Below, piece after piece: positions 34,643-47,818 of a stretch of DNA of 64,000 bases. A program made the position numbers and the translations under genes. The DNA comes from Phymorhynchus buccinoides (lineage: Eukaryota > Mollusca > Gastropoda > Neogastropoda > Raphitomidae): the NCBI GenBank assembly GCA_017654935.2, contig CM065703.1:42832546-42896545 (forward strand). Direction: 5' to 3'. Each line of letters opens with the position of its first letter. Within the stretch, counting starts at the first letter, position 1. The notes under the pieces were generated by a model. The model was given only the letters and a program-made list of their open reading frames with translations, had not been told where the DNA came from and did no database searches.

Positions 34643-35109
34643 ATGCGAGCGTGCATTCGTGAGCGCTTGCACACGTGTCAGTCAGTCGTGTCCAAATATG
34701 ACCTCCACATAGCAGAGGGGGTAGATGCTATTCTAGTGGGCTGGGCTAGAAGTTGTTATAATGGTGGTAGGCAAAGAAATCTGCAGAGTGTCGACGGCTA
34801 ACTGCTAAATGTTTTCTAAATACGATAAAGTTATTGGAGCGAGGTGAGCCTTTATAGGGGGCATTCGATTCGATTCACCGCGATCAGATTATGACATTTG
34901 TGAGGCATGGTTCGCGTGAACTTCTACTGTCTAGATGAATCTCATGAAATCGAACTAGTTTTGTTCTCTATGTTTGTAGTCTCCTGAACACGAATCTGAT
35001 GAAATATCTGTATTTTGTGTATCGGACATTTTATTTGATTTGTGTATTGGGGTCTACATGAGCATAGTAAACGAAAATATAATTGTTTTCAGACAGAAGT
35101 ATTTCACGT

Positions 35110-35308
35110 TGTTGTGAATTTGTGGTCTATGGCCATCATTAATTTGTTTATGTTTAAATATGTTTGTAGCTGGGTTCCCAGCATGCATTGTAATGAAGCT
35201 CATACACTCTTCGGTGCAGCCACCCACAAACCAGGACCCAAGTAAAGTGTCTAGAAACTTCCATCGTCTATTGTGTGAAAGTCTTGCTGAAAGAAAGAAT
35301 CTCTCACA
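35110..35308 (+). repeat. BEL 5' LTR
   Basis: 199 bp from TGTTGTGAATT to ATCTCTCACA. The partner is at 43760-43958. The preceding five bases are the target duplication CACGT. Confidence 0.93.
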
Positions 35309-35315
35309 TTAAAAT

Positions 35316-35334
35316 TGGTGCCGAAACCCGGGAT
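35316..35334 (+). promoter_or_regulatory. Primer-binding site, tRNA-Phe type
   Basis: TGGTGCCGAAACCCGGGAT starts 8 nt after the LTR. Its complement equals the 3' end of animal tRNA-Phe with CCA added. The match to tRNA-Phe is from knowledge of the tRNA, not a search. Confidence 0.8.
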
Positions 35335-35436
35335 TCTTGTAAGTAATTTAGTAAGTGACGAGTGGAGTTTCCTTATATTAGGGACGTTAGTTCAAGTTCT
35401 AGTCTAGTGTCAACCTCTGAATCTAATCTTAAAAAA

Positions 35437-35640
35437 ATGGCGTCGAGTCTAGAAGAACGGCTGCGGGTGCGCGTGGCGGCCAAAGGCTGGGTCACACGCA
35501 GTTGCATTAGGAAGTAATGCAAGGAGGATGCTGACAACGAAGATACAGTTAGGGAAGGTCTGATAGACTTAACAGAAAGGTTGAACCGTTTGGACCAAGC
35601 TCAATCAGCAGTGGAGCTGGCTATTAAAACATGTTTACAC
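35437..35640 (+). pseudogene. BEL gag, N-terminal fragment
   Basis: ATG at 35437 opens MASSLEERLRVRVAAKGWVTR. A TAA follows about 26 codons in, and the same phase continues with a region ending LTERLNRLDQAQSAVELA, the coiled N-terminal part common in BEL Gag. It is then cut off by inserted DNA. Confidence 0.7.
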
Positions 35641-36158
35641 CGCACCAGTTACTTGCGGCTGGTAGCGAACTTGGCAGTTAACGTCGCAATAGCCTCAAGT
35701 AGCGGGTGCTTCAGCTCTTGTCTGTTAACTCACCAGCCGCAAGTAACTGGTGCTATTTTAAAAAAAATGATCTCCTTCTCCCTATTGCGGCATAGTGGAA
35801 TTTTTTTTTTTAAATTAACAAGGTGTGGAAAGGTACCTGGGAAAGGGAAACACACGACATTTCGAGTCGTAGACTCTTCGTCCGGTGTTCTAAAAGATAC
35901 AGCAGTCAATCTTCTTCATTCTATAGTGGAAAAAAGCTGCACTACTACCAAATAGGGAGCCTTATTTAAGATGGGAGGCTATTTGGTTTGTCTTTACCTA
36001 ACCTTCACCCTCTAATTTAAAAAAACCAACCGGTTTCTCTATTGCGGTAGTGGCGCGAAAGCAGTGTCTGGAATCTTCCATTGCTTGCACACACTACGGT
36101 ACACAGCGAGCCATAGAGGCATTCCGTTAGGCCTATGCACATGTGATGTAGCAGAGTA

Positions 36159-36237
<79 letters not shown>

Positions 36238-36348
36238 ACACACATACACACACACACACACAGACGCATTCCACTACAGCCTACACAAAATTTTACTAAT
36301 GAAGTAGAGTGGGACGATGCCCTCTCTGTCTCTCAGTGTCTCTCTTTT

Positions 36349-36382
<34 letters not shown>

Positions 36383-36399
36383 TCACTCTCTCTCAGACA

Positions 36400-36466
<67 letters not shown>

Positions 36467-36504
36467 GCACACGCACGCACGCACACGCACACACGCACGC
36501 ACGC

Positions 36505-36536
<32 letters not shown>

Positions 36537-36541
36537 ACAGA

Positions 36542-36610
<69 letters not shown>

Positions 36611-36862
36611 GCTAGTAGTGCAACAAAACTATTTTCCCGTGTCTTTCGGTTATGTTATTTCAAGTACAACTGTGGTGTGATAGTTCTCATAATATCTTTG
36701 AAAATGATACCAGAGTAAAGTTCAAGTTGTGCTCTTTTTATTGATAAATAGCAAATGCGCAGCAAGTGTCGTAAAAAAAATTACAAAAATGGCAAAATCG
36801 GGCCGTCGCCAATGGTTGTAAAGCTTGGCGAAGCAGCCGGCTGACGGTGCATCTGTTGGGAA
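35641..36862. other. Foreign insertion in the BEL gag region
   Basis: About 1.2 kb that separates two gag parts. It holds a 21-bp inverted repeat (35643-35663 and 35732-35752, CACCAGTTACTTGCGGCTGGT), a long (CT)n/(CA)n tract (36161-36608) and AT-rich DNA. Its exact borders and nature are not resolved. It may be more than one event. Confidence 0.5.
36161..36608. repeat. (CT)n and (CA)n microsatellites
   Basis: CT tract 36161-36235, then a mixed CT/CA block and a 200-bp CA tract with GCACGC and AAAC interruptions. The long repetitive frames here are artefacts. Confidence 0.95.
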
Positions 36863-38269
36863 ATGCTTAAGGAGGACGAACTTGAGGCCGACATCGAAGC
36901 AGCTGGTGTGTTTAGAGATAGGGCTAGAGCTGTAAGATATCTTGCTATGAGAACTATCTCTTCCAAAGAAGAACCACAGAGACGCTCGCAGGACGAGGTT
37001 AGTGTTGCTATGGTGGAGGCGAAGCTACCGAAGCTGGAGTTACCTACCATCAAGGGGAACATTCAAGAGTGGACTGGTTTCTGGGAACAGTTCGAAGTTG
37101 TAGTAGACAAAAGTGAATTACCTGAAGTCACCAAGTTTACGTACCTTCAGTTACTTTTGGAGGGAGAAGCGAGAGCCGCCATCCAGGGACTGTCGCTCAA
37201 GGCGGCCAACTACCAAACTGCATGCGAACTGCTTCAACAAAGATTCGGGAGGCCCGAGCGCATTATCTTTGCGCATGTTTAGGAACTACTTGTGTTGGAG
37301 GTACCGCCAAAACCAACAACTGATGAACTGTGGAGTACGTACAATAGACTCCAAGCACATATCCGGAGCCTGGAAGCCTTGGACATCACCGGTGCGCAAT
37401 ACGGCGTGATACTCACACCGCTCATCCTTTCGCGACTTCCCTAGGAGCGTGACCTGAATTACCTCATGGAGTTCCTGAAGAAGGAGACGGAGAGACGTGA
37501 ACGTTCTCAGACCTTCTCTCATGACCACGACACTCCAGGGGGTTCAACACCGACCGCCACAGCTCTTCAGACGGTGTCTGACCAACGTGCCTGCGGATTG
37601 TGCCAGCGGAGGGGCTATTCCTTAGCTCGTTGTTTCCTTCTGACGCGTACTGCACCACGGGACAGGAGACAAAAGCTTCGGGGTGTGGGTGCTTGTTTCA
37701 AGTGTTTGAGTACTACTAAGGGCCATTCATTTCTCAAGTGTAAAGCAAAGTGTTCCAAGTGTAAGGGCGGGCACAATGCCCTGCTGTGTCCCTCTAAGGA
37801 CCCACAGTTCAATGATTTCCCTCCTCAGACCTCCAACGCAGGTACACACCAGGACCCAGAAATGCCAAGCTCAGGTGTGTCTAGTGTGAATATGAATGTG
37901 TCAGGTGTTTGCACAGTCAGTGATGATGAAAATCAGGCTCATGTTTTGTTGCAAACGGTCCAGGTCTCTGCAAGAGGCCAAGGCGGAGTGTCTGAGGCAG
38001 TAATTCTCTTTGACACTGGCTCTGATAGGTCTTATGTTTCCAAGGATTTAGTGGATAGGATAGGACCAGAGTGGGTTGGCTCCCAGTCTCTAGCCTATGC
38101 GGCCTTTGGCACTAACAGTGTTAGCCGCGTCAAAGAGAGAAATTTGCACAGTGTGCAGCTGCAAGGGGATGGAGGGGAGGTGAAGTTGAGTTTGACTGAA
38201 ATCCCCATTATTTGTGCACCCGGTCTGTCAGCCGTCTGTTCCGAAGAGGGTGTTATCCTTTGGCAGTGA
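36863..38269 (+). pseudogene. BEL gag (DUF1759-like), zinc knuckle and protease
   Basis: One phase runs through with two TAG codons (37280-37282 and about 37442). In order: LPKLELPTIKGNIQEWTGFWEQF, the DUF1759-type Gag core (about 37026-37096); Cys-rich knuckle region CGLC...CFKC...CSKCKGGHNALLC (37590-37790); and an aspartic protease signature ILFDTGSDRSYVS (about 38005-38043) with the catalytic DTG. Gag would pack RNA, and the protease would cut the polyprotein. A frameshift near 38240 separates it from the reverse transcriptase frame. Confidence 0.85.
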
Positions 38270-39535
38270 GTTTGACTTTGTCTCAGTTCCAGAAGGTCAG
38301 AAGGTGAAGGTGGATTTCCTGGTGGGTCTGGATGCATACTGGAAGCTGATGACGAGTGAGATGAAGATTTTTTCTCAGAGTTTGGCTGCTCAGAAGTCTA
38401 TCTTTGGATGGGATTTGTCGGGGTGCTTCCCCGTTGCAGGCTCTGTGTCGAGCCAAGTAAGGGTCACTCATCAGCTGTTCTGTTCTGAGGTCTCAGAAGC
38501 AGGCTTGAAAAACTTCTGGGATTTGGAGTATGTGGGTATTTCTGAGAAACAGCCCCCTGTGGCTGATCATATGTTGGAGGAGTTCAACAAGAGTGCTCAG
38601 TTCGCTGAAGGGAGATATACAGTGTCTCTCCCATGGAAGAATGAAGAGGTAAAACAAACCCTTCTTGACAGTCTGAATCGTCGGCTCAACAAAGATCCAG
38701 AGTTGGAGGGTCGATATCATGAGGTTTTCAGTGGGATGCTGAAATAAGGCTTTATTGAAGTATTTCCTCCTGAGGAGATGGGTGATTCCCACCCTGTGTT
38801 CTATTTGCCGCATCGTCCAGTGGTCAAGGAGTCCAGTTTGACTACCAAAGTGCAGCCTGATGCTCAGCTCAGGGTTACAATGGTGTGTTATTGAATGACT
38901 GTTTGAACACAGGCCCCAGTTGCCTGCCTGATCTGCCTAGGATTTTGTTGCGCTTCAGGCGTTGGAAGGTGGCGTTGATTGCTGATGTGACGAAGGCGTT
39001 TCTGCAGATTAAGGTGTGTCCTGAGGATTGGGACGTGCATCGCTTTCTGTGGAATGACCAAGGGGTCATCAAAGTGATGAGGTTTGTTCGTGTGCCGTTT
39101 GGGAACAAAAGCAGTCCATTTCTGCTGAATGCTACAGTGAAGCATCATCTGGCTCAGTACCTGCCCTCTCAGGTGAAAGAGGAACTCTCTTAAAATCAGT
39201 ATATTGATGATTGGTTGTCAGGCTGTGATAATGATTCGCATGCATGCAAGATGTTCAAGGACACTCATGGGATCATGAGCGAGGCAGGCATGTCGCTTGC
39301 GAAATGGGGTTCGAACAGTGCTCAGGTCAGTGAAGTTCTGTGCAAAACTTTCCAAGACAAGACGATTGAAGCGGAGTCCTTCAAGGTTCTTGGCATGCAG
39401 TGGACGCCTTCTCAGGATTGTTTTTTGTTTGAAGGCATCGTGATCTCGGGTGACTTGTGTCTCACCAAAAGAGTGGTTCTGAGTCTGATCTCTCGGCTGT
39501 TTGATCCTTTGGGATTCCTCACACGTTCATCATGA
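38214..39535 (+). pseudogene. BEL reverse transcriptase
   Basis: Split into pieces: 38214-38747 (linker and N-terminal part, ending at a TAA), 38885-39190 with PRILLRFRRWKVALIADVTKAFLQIKV (first catalytic Asp) and VPFGNKSSPFLL, then a TAA at 39191-39193, and in the same phase QYIDDWLSG with the YIDD active site (39200-39211). The segment ends with RLFDPLGFLT, a typical BEL/Pao block before RNase H. Broken by at least two stops and two frameshifts. Confidence 0.88.
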
Positions 39536-40230
39536 CTGCAAAGTGTCTGTTTCAACAGATCTGGCGACTAGGCTTGGATTGGGATCAAGTTCTGCCTGGT
39601 GATCTACAAGAGACTTTCTCATGGTGGATGAAGGGTCTTGACGTCTTGAAAGGGTGGAGGATTCCACGACGGTACTCGGAGACGCTATGGAGTGAGACTA
39701 TGGCCTACCAGCTTCATTGTTTCGGTGACGCTTCTCAGCAGTCATACGGTGCTTGTGTGTATCTGGTGATCCAGCATCTGGATGGCAAGTGGAGTTCATC
39801 TTTGGTCTTGTCTCGTGCAAAGGTAGCCCCTCTGAAGAGGATCAGTTTGCCTCGCCTGGAGCTTCTCGGTGCTGTACTCTGTGCAAGACTGATGGTGTAC
39901 GTGAGACAGGCACTGAAACTGCCTGATGATGTTGAGTGTCATTGTTGGACGGACTCTACTGTTGCTCTGGCATGGATTCAGAGTGATCCATACAAGTGGA
40001 AGACCTTTGTTGGAAACAGAGTTGCTGAAATTCAGGATCTGGTCAGTCCAGCGCAGTAGTATCATTGTCCTGAAAAGGACAATCCAGCGGATTTGGTCAC
40101 TCGTGGTGTTTCCGCTGAGGAGCTGGTGAAGTCCAGGTTGTGGCTTCATGGCCCGACGTTCCTGACGTCTGGTGTTGGCGGTGCTGCTAAGCGCGCTGTG
40201 GTGGCTTCTCAAGACACAGGGGAAAGGACA
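39532..40230 (+). pseudogene. BEL RNase H region
   Basis: 175 open codons, with the block FGDASQQSYGACVYLV (first catalytic Asp), ISLPRLELLGAVLCARL (Glu) and CWTDSTVALAWI (Asp), the BEL/Pao form of RNase H. A TAG at about 40057-40059 replaces a position where the family has Trp, followed in phase by DNPADLVTRGV. The same TAG is in the inverted copy near 63700, so the lesion is older than the duplication. Confidence 0.85.
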
Positions 40231-40499
40231 TGACACACATGCTGATAGCTTTGGCAGAAGAAGCAGAGACTCAAACTCCTGTGGTCAGCTCCACAGGAAC
40301 TGATTCAGGTGCAGTCATTGACATTGAACGATACAGCAGTTTGTCGAAGGCCAGAGTGATGGGCTATGTTTTGCGGGTTTTTTTCTCAGAATTTGAGAGC
40401 TTCAAGTGAGCAAAAGAAACAAGGTGATCTGTCCTTTGGGGCACTTTCTGAGGCAAAGGTTCAGTTGCTGAACAGGCACAGAGTGTCTATGATAGAGAA

Positions 40500-41508
40500 G
40501 TGAAGACTTTCAGAAACAGTGGGTCGGTTTTCCGTAGCTCTTCTATCTTCAAACTGTCCACATTTTTGGGACAGGATGGTCTGCTTCGTGTTCAGGGAAG
40601 GCTTCAGTTTGCAGGATTGCTGACTGAAGCTCAGCATCCGATCATAGTGCCTAAAGGTCATCTGGGCTTGCTGTTAGCCCGTCATGTGCATTCGACCATG
40701 AAGCATGCTGGTGTGAATAGCATGTTAGTGCAGCTGAGAGACCAGTATTGGATTGTGGGTGCGCGGCGCATCTGCAAAAGAGTGAAGAAGGATTGCATGT
40801 CTTGTCAGCGTTTAGACGCTCCCCCTGGTGCTCAAACCATGGCACCCTTGCCTGATCTGAGAGTTCAACAGGCGACCCCCTTTTCTGTGACAGGGTTGGA
40901 TCATGCAGGACCGTTGTACTATTCTGATTTTCCAGGAAGGAAATTCTATGTTCTCCTGTTCACTTGTGCAGTGACCAGAGCGGTACATTTGGAATTGGTG
41001 GATTCCATGTCTTGTGAAATGAATGTCATGGCGTTGCGTCGCATCTTCGCACGTAGAGGTATGCCTTCGGTGTTGATGTCAGACAATGCAAAAGGGTTTC
41101 AAGCAGCAAGAGCTCAGCTGATGGCTAGACTGGGTTCTGACGCTCCTGAGTGGAAGTTCATAGCCCCCCACGCTCCATGGTGGGGAGGCTGGTGGGAGAG
41201 ACTGGTCGCTCCAGTGAAACCTGCTCTGAAAAGGTCACTGGGTAGGAGGTCTCTATCTAAGCTGGAGTTGCAAACCGTTTTGCATGAGGTTGAGGCTTGT
41301 ATCAATGCAAGGCCCCTCACTTTCGTGGGAGATGAACTGGATTCAGGGGCCCCCTTGACCCCTTCTCATTTCCTGTCCGGCTGGTCTCCTTACTCCAAAC
41401 TGACAGTCGACAAGGAGGATGGGTCTGTCAGTTCACAGGATCTCGTGGAAAGACAAGAGTTGGGGCGTCAGTTGCTTGATCAGTTTTGGTTCTGTTGGGT
41501 GAATGATA
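40500..41508 (+). pseudogene. BEL integrase, zinc-binding and catalytic core
   Basis: Open for 336 codons of BEL origin, then interrupted by the TA-flanked element. The HHCC-type region has HVHSTMKH and CMSC (about residues 62-102). Catalytic residues are Asp134 (TGLDHAGPL), Asp195 (LMSDNAKGF) and Glu233 (WWERLV). It would insert the cDNA into the host genome. The real protein starts upstream in the polyprotein, so the ATG is internal. The inverted copy at 62116-63204 encodes the same residues without a change. Confidence 0.9.
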
Positions 41509-42960
<1,452 letters not shown>

Positions 42961-42962
42961 TA

Positions 42963-43383
42963 GAATGAGTACATTCACAATCTCCCCCCTTGCAAGGGAG
43001 GACCAGTCAAAAGCAGTGTCATGGTGGGATCTGTGGTTCTGGTTCGGGGTGAAGAAAGAAATAGACTGAGTTGGCCTCTGGGGATCGTGAAAGCGGTGCA
43101 TCCCGGAAAGGATGGTTTGGTTCGGGCAGTGGACCTGAAAACTGCAAAGGGTGTTCTTACTAGACCAGAGCAGAAAATTCATGATCTTGAGTTAACTGAG
43201 CCCATGATCCCTCTACCCCCACTATCCCCTTCTCAGATCACAGAAAAACAAAGTTCAAAGAACATCTCTGAGGACACTGAGTTTGGCACAGCTGAGTCTG
43301 ATTCATTCACACACTGCATGGACACTGACACAAACACACCTGTTAGTGATGCTAGTGAAAGCAGTGTGTTAATTATAATTTAG
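42963..43383 (+). pseudogene. BEL integrase C-terminal domain (DUF5641-like)
   Basis: Continues the integrase after the inserted element. EYIHNLPP then VGSVVLVRGEERNRLSWPLGIVKAVHPGKDGLVRAVDLKTAKGVLTRPEQKIHDLEL is the C-terminal DNA-binding domain typical of BEL/Pao integrases. The frame stops at 43383. The inverted copy (60333-60695) differs at one residue near the end. Confidence 0.85.
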
Positions 43384-43759
43384 AGTTTAGGGACTGTACT
43401 AAGTGTGTTTACTTACACAACGACAGGTGTTGTTTTAGGTTTCAGAGACTGAAATCAAGGTATAAGCCAAAGAAAGACATTTGCAAGAAACAAAGAAACA
43501 AAATGTGAACAATGTGGACAATGTGGAATGTTTAGTTCATAATTCAAAGTCAGTGTTGGAGACTTTAATTGAAATTCAGCCTAAATATTTTCAGTCTAAT
43601 GTCATTTCAATTATTCTAAAATAATTTTAATTATCCTGATATCGTTTCGATTTAGCTAAAACATTTCTTGGGATAACTTAGAAGGCAAATTATTTGTATT
43701 CTAAGAATAATTATGGGTGAGTTTATGTTGGAGTTAGGGTGACTCCAAGGTGGGGACTG
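43384..43759 (+). other. BEL 3' untranslated region with purine tract
   Basis: AT-rich, no gene. It ends with the purine-rich AAGGTGGGGA (43747-43756) just before the 3' LTR, the likely plus-strand primer. Confidence 0.7.
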
Positions 43760-43958
43760 TGTTGTGAATTTGTGGTCTATGGCCATCATTAATTTGTTTA
43801 TGTTTAAAGATGTTTGTAGCTGGGTTCCCAGCATGCATTGTAATGAAGCTCACACACTCTTCGGTGCAGCCACCCACAAACCAGGACCCAAGTAAAATGT
43901 CTGGAAACTTCCATCGTCTTGTGTGTGAAAGTCTTGCTGAAAGAAAGAATATCTCACA
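43760..43958 (+). repeat. BEL 3' LTR
   Basis: 199 bp, TGTTGTGAATT to ATATCTCACA, followed by the duplication CACGT at 43959-43963. Confidence 0.93.
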
Positions 43959-44291
43959 CACGTGAATCATGACTCGCAGACATCGTCACAATCGGATCAC
44001 ATTTGAGTTCGGCCCCTTATGACAGGCCTTTGTGTAAGTGTGCCAACAAGTCCAAAACTGAAAGTGCATCATTCAACGCACAAAACAACGATCATCTTAG
44101 AGTTTGACACAAGAAATGAATTGCAATCCAAACGTTTATGCGTTACAAATAATTGAGTGAATTAAACATTGCTTAGCTCTGTATAAGTCTTTTGTGAAAC
44201 CACGTGTGAGTTCTTCTCTAAAGGAAATACATGTAGACAACAACTGGGATAACGTAAACCATCTAAAACAACGCATGAAGGCAGGAGCCAA
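43959..44291. repeat. Repeat module U, copy C, part 2
   Basis: GAATCATGACTCGCAGACATCGTCACAATCGGATC and on matches 1884-2171 and 27262-27570. The end of the module relative to unique DNA is not sharp. Beyond 44291 the sequence is shared only with the inverted arm. Confidence 0.8.
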
Positions 44292-44868
44292 TGTGTATTT
44301 CTGTAGGGGATGTAGGCCTTGGTGGCAGTGTCTATTTCTCCGTTAGTGTAATTTTACTAATGATTTATTTGTCTGTTCACCAAACGTTGTAACGAGCCTT
44401 TGTCCTTCTTACACTAGTAGGCTTTTCTTACCCTGCATTCCACTATACTGATTATTAACATCGAACCATTTATGTTATATGGATCTTTTTACCCGTTGTG
44501 CATCATTTTCAGCCACTGGTTTTATGGCTGACTATCACATTTTAAATACTTTGAACCAAATTGTCCCCGTTTAAAGAAGGCATGAGAAAGCTGATTAAAT
44601 CCCTCAGTTTTGGCCTGAGAACGGTTCGTTTTTACCGAGATTGGCGATGTTGAAACGCACATGGCTGGAGTTGATGACCAGCCTAAAATACAGAAGGGGG
44701 AATATTCACAAATTAGCCGCAATCGTTGTTTTAGCCACAAGGGTCAAAGTTGAAGGAAAAAAGGAGAGGCTTTTAGCCCGGAGAATACGGAATAAAAATT
44801 ATTTGAAATGTTACTATGACGTCCTTTGCTGAAAACAAATTGGCATCTCTTTTGTCATCATGGTCTAG
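44292..44868. other. Upstream or intron DNA of the receptor gene
   Basis: No gene domain. A 63-codon frame (44641-44832) is kept in both arms (58882-59073), but that follows from the duplication and it has no recognisable domain. The stretch ends with a T/C-rich run and TCTAG (44864-44868), a good splice acceptor for the next exon. A promoter cannot be placed. Confidence 0.5.
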
Positions 44869-46375
44869 ATCCAGTGGAAAGGAACACAACACAGCTCAGC
44901 TCTTCTCTGGACCTGGACACTCTCAGCACAATCTGCCCGGGACTGGACTTCTTCCTCAATCAGAGCAGTATGCACAGTGTGTTCTTCCAGTTTAATGGCT
45001 CAGACTGTGAACACAATCTACCTCGTTTTCCGGCACAGCTTGGGGCAGTGTATGGCGTGTGTCAGGACTCTACTTCTTTCTGCAAAATGTCTGTGAAGGG
45101 AAGCTATGTGGGTCTCAGGATAAACGCTAAGCGGTTACAATACGAGTGTGATTTGAGTCAGTGGAGAACCTGTATAGACTGTAGCTCACTGAAATGTATG
45201 GATTGTGCAACTTGTGGGCATCATCATTTTCCTGGAGACATGGTCTTCGATTTTAAACAAAAGGAGTTGTATTTGTTTCACACGAACAGACCCATGATCA
45301 ACCTGACTATCCAGGCCATTGATGCGTTTAATATAATTGTGAAGTACATCACACATAATGCTGGATATATCGCAGTTCCCAAATTCTCACCTCACGCAAA
45401 GCTGAAAGATCGACATCAGAATGTAGAAGTAACGTGCGGATCAAATTCCTCGATTGGAGTCAGTTTTGAACAATCCTTGTACATGCACACTGGTTACTGT
45501 ACACAGTTGTTAATCAAACGCACCAGAGGGTCATTTCATTATTGTGCGTTGATCACCCCTACAATGACTATAACCATTCTACCTAAATTGTTACAACACA
45601 GTTGCACACACTGGGCAAATCCGTTGCATGACAGCTGCGAGCCTGACTTTATGATGGCCAATTTTTACATCGTCCCTGCCTCAACCAAACAGCTGCGCAG
45701 TGGCTTGTTCAACTGTTCTGGAGGCCACTATTCCAAGCTCCGAGCTGCCATACACTGCAATCTGAGGACACAGTGTGAAGACGGTCAGGACGAGACGGAA
45801 CACTGTCCTTTCAGCAGTCCTAGCTGTAAGGGTTTGGTGGCATCACGTGACAAATGTTACCAGCTGTTCGAAAGTCTGCACTATGTCTCTGTAGGGTATT
45901 CACAGCTCTTTTGCCAGGCACGAAACAAGAAGCTGGCCGCTGTGAAATCACCAAGCGAAAAGACAGCCATTCTTCATATATTTCAACGTTATCAACAATT
46001 TCGTGTTGCCATCGGTTTGATGGCGGGCTGGCATGCCCAATCTTTTGCATACAGTAAATTCAAAGTTTGGTCGGACAACACCGCGGCTTACAATGTGGAT
46101 CATTTTCCGTTGGGAAAGTGTAAAGAAGTGCACGAACCTACGAGAGAAACGAGATACCTTACACTGTCTTCTATGGCTCTAGGCTGTGAAAGAAAAATTA
46201 GAGGTAATTTGTGTGAATTTCAATCAAGACAGACAGAGGCATGGTTTGCTCCTGTTGTGCTGGCTGGGTTACCGTACGGATTCTCCATGGTGCACAACAC
46301 TCGGCAGGTGTTGCCAGTTGGTGCGGAGAAGCACTCCCAGCACCTGTTCATTTGGCTTGGTGGCAGTATTGACAG
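44869..46375 (+). CDS. GRL101-like receptor, exon with LDLa and C-type lectin domain (left arm)
   Basis: 502 codons, open, bounded by TCTAG|AT (phase 1 acceptor) and GACAG|GTATGT (phase 2 donor). No signal peptide is visible, so at least one earlier exon is missing. The first ~290 residues form a Cys-rich extracellular region of unknown fold. An LDL-receptor class A repeat follows (FNCSGGHYSKLRAAIHCNLRTQCEDGQDETEHC, about 45706-45810, with the calcium-binding DGQDE), then a C-type lectin-like domain from CKGLVASRDKCYQLF (about 45825) through LAAVKSPSEKTAIL to NLCEFQ (46220). It joins in phase to the LDLa-LRR-7TM exon at 47819. Lymnaea GRL101 is the founding member of such receptors, and this group is expanded in molluscs. 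The ligand is unknown. Confidence 0.85.
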
Positions 46376-46405
46376 GTATGTGAATGGGTTCTAGGCGTGT
46401 GTGTG

Positions 46406-46408
<3 letters not shown>

Positions 46409-46466
<58 letters not shown>

Positions 46467-46533
46467 CTTCTTCTTCTTCTTCTTCTTCTTCTTCTTCTTC
46501 TTCTTCTTCTTCTTCTTCTTCTTCTTCTTCTTC
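46409..46533. repeat. (GTT)n-(CTT)n microsatellite
   Basis: About 55 bp of GTT then about 68 bp of CTT. The same compound tract is reversed at 57172-57311. Confidence 0.97.
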
Positions 46534-46946
46534 CGTTTAACGTTCTTCCACTATAAAGTGATTCCAACAGTATTATATTGAGGTGTACTTTTGATGTAGG
46601 TAAGTGAGTGTGGGTGTGTCTGTGGTGATAGTGTGTAAGTAATAGAGTAAGCCTTAAATTAGTGATACAAATCATGACCCTGCACCTCCCAGCAGCCCTT
46701 CAAATTATTTTAAACTTACAATAAAGAAACTATAACTGAACAATGAACAGTGTTAAAAAGATAAATACTAATTGAACTACTTAATAAACATTTACCAACT
46801 GAATCAAGAACAGAATAGCTATTCAGAATGTAGGATAGAGGCAATGGAGTCGATCCATCAGCAAAACAGTCAATCCCGAATTCTTAAAAAGCTCTCTTGC
46901 TCTTGGACAGTGAATCAGTAAATAAACTGACACTTATGCCACACAT

Positions 46947-46947
<1 letters not shown>

Positions 46948-47039
<92 letters not shown>

Positions 47040-47064
47040 GCGTGCATGTGTGTGTGTGTGTGTG
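46948..47064. repeat. (GT)n microsatellite in intron
   Basis: GT tract with a GCGTGTGCGTGC interruption, mirrored at 56641-56761. Confidence 0.95.
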
Positions 47065-47818
47065 TATGGAACTTGTATACTAAAATTCTTTTCTTTAGAG
47101 TGAACAGTTGTCCAGAACATGCGACGTAAAGACAGGATGATGCGCGGCCACATACATGCACGCACGCTTGCACGGGTATACCCAGACAAAAACAATACTT
47201 CCCAAAGCTTCGCTCAGGGAGTAAACAGGATGGCGTAGCACTAACGGCAGCACACCCCAGGAGAGAGCCCGAGTTTCACAGAAACGAGTCTCCATTAAAA
47301 TACAACGATTATGCAAGAGTGTTTGTCAATGTACTGTGCAGACTATGTGCTTTGCAAGTATGTGTTCACGTAGATGTTTGAATCTTGTACTCATTCATGG
47401 TTTTGTGTGTCTTCACAATTCTACACAATTTGTGTGTCTTCACAATTCTACACAATAATTGTGTGTCTACACAATTCAAATGCATATCATGAGAATAATG
47501 TATCTACTTCCGAAAGCGCACATTTGTTACTTGGAATAAAATATGCAATACGTCATATCTTTTAGCAAAATTTGTTTTGTTTCTTTTTATTTTTGGCTTA
47601 TGTGACCCAAAGTATCCTTTTGTGTGTGTTGTATCCTCTATACCCCAATAGGGGTGAAATTATTAAACTAATCTTGAATCTTGTATCTTGAATCTACATG
47701 TATTTTGAAATGTCAGAATCTCTGTGTTTGTGTGTACTTTAGACGTGTTTTTTTCATGCTTATGTGTGTAAACGCTATGCGGGTATGTGTGTGTTGTTTA
47801 TTTTTTTGTTTATTTTAG

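Larger units (their letters stand above)
46376..47818 (+). other. Intron of the GRL101-like gene (left arm)
   Basis: 1443 bp, GTATGT...TTGTTTATTTTAG, phase 2. It holds (GTT)n-(CTT)n at 46409-46533, a GT tract near 46948-47034, and a LINE-type tail CCCCAATAGGGGTGAAATTATTAAA with TTGAATC repeats near 47640-47695. The right arm has the same intron (55916-57338) in reverse. Confidence 0.85.

Noticed and set aside
35643..35752. 21-bp inverted repeat in the BEL gag insertion as a defined MITE
   Set aside because: Only one pair, with no target duplication found. The insertion borders are unclear.
44641..44832. 63-codon frame kept in both palindrome arms as a conserved gene
   Set aside because: Both copies come from one duplication, so conservation is not independent evidence. 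No domain.
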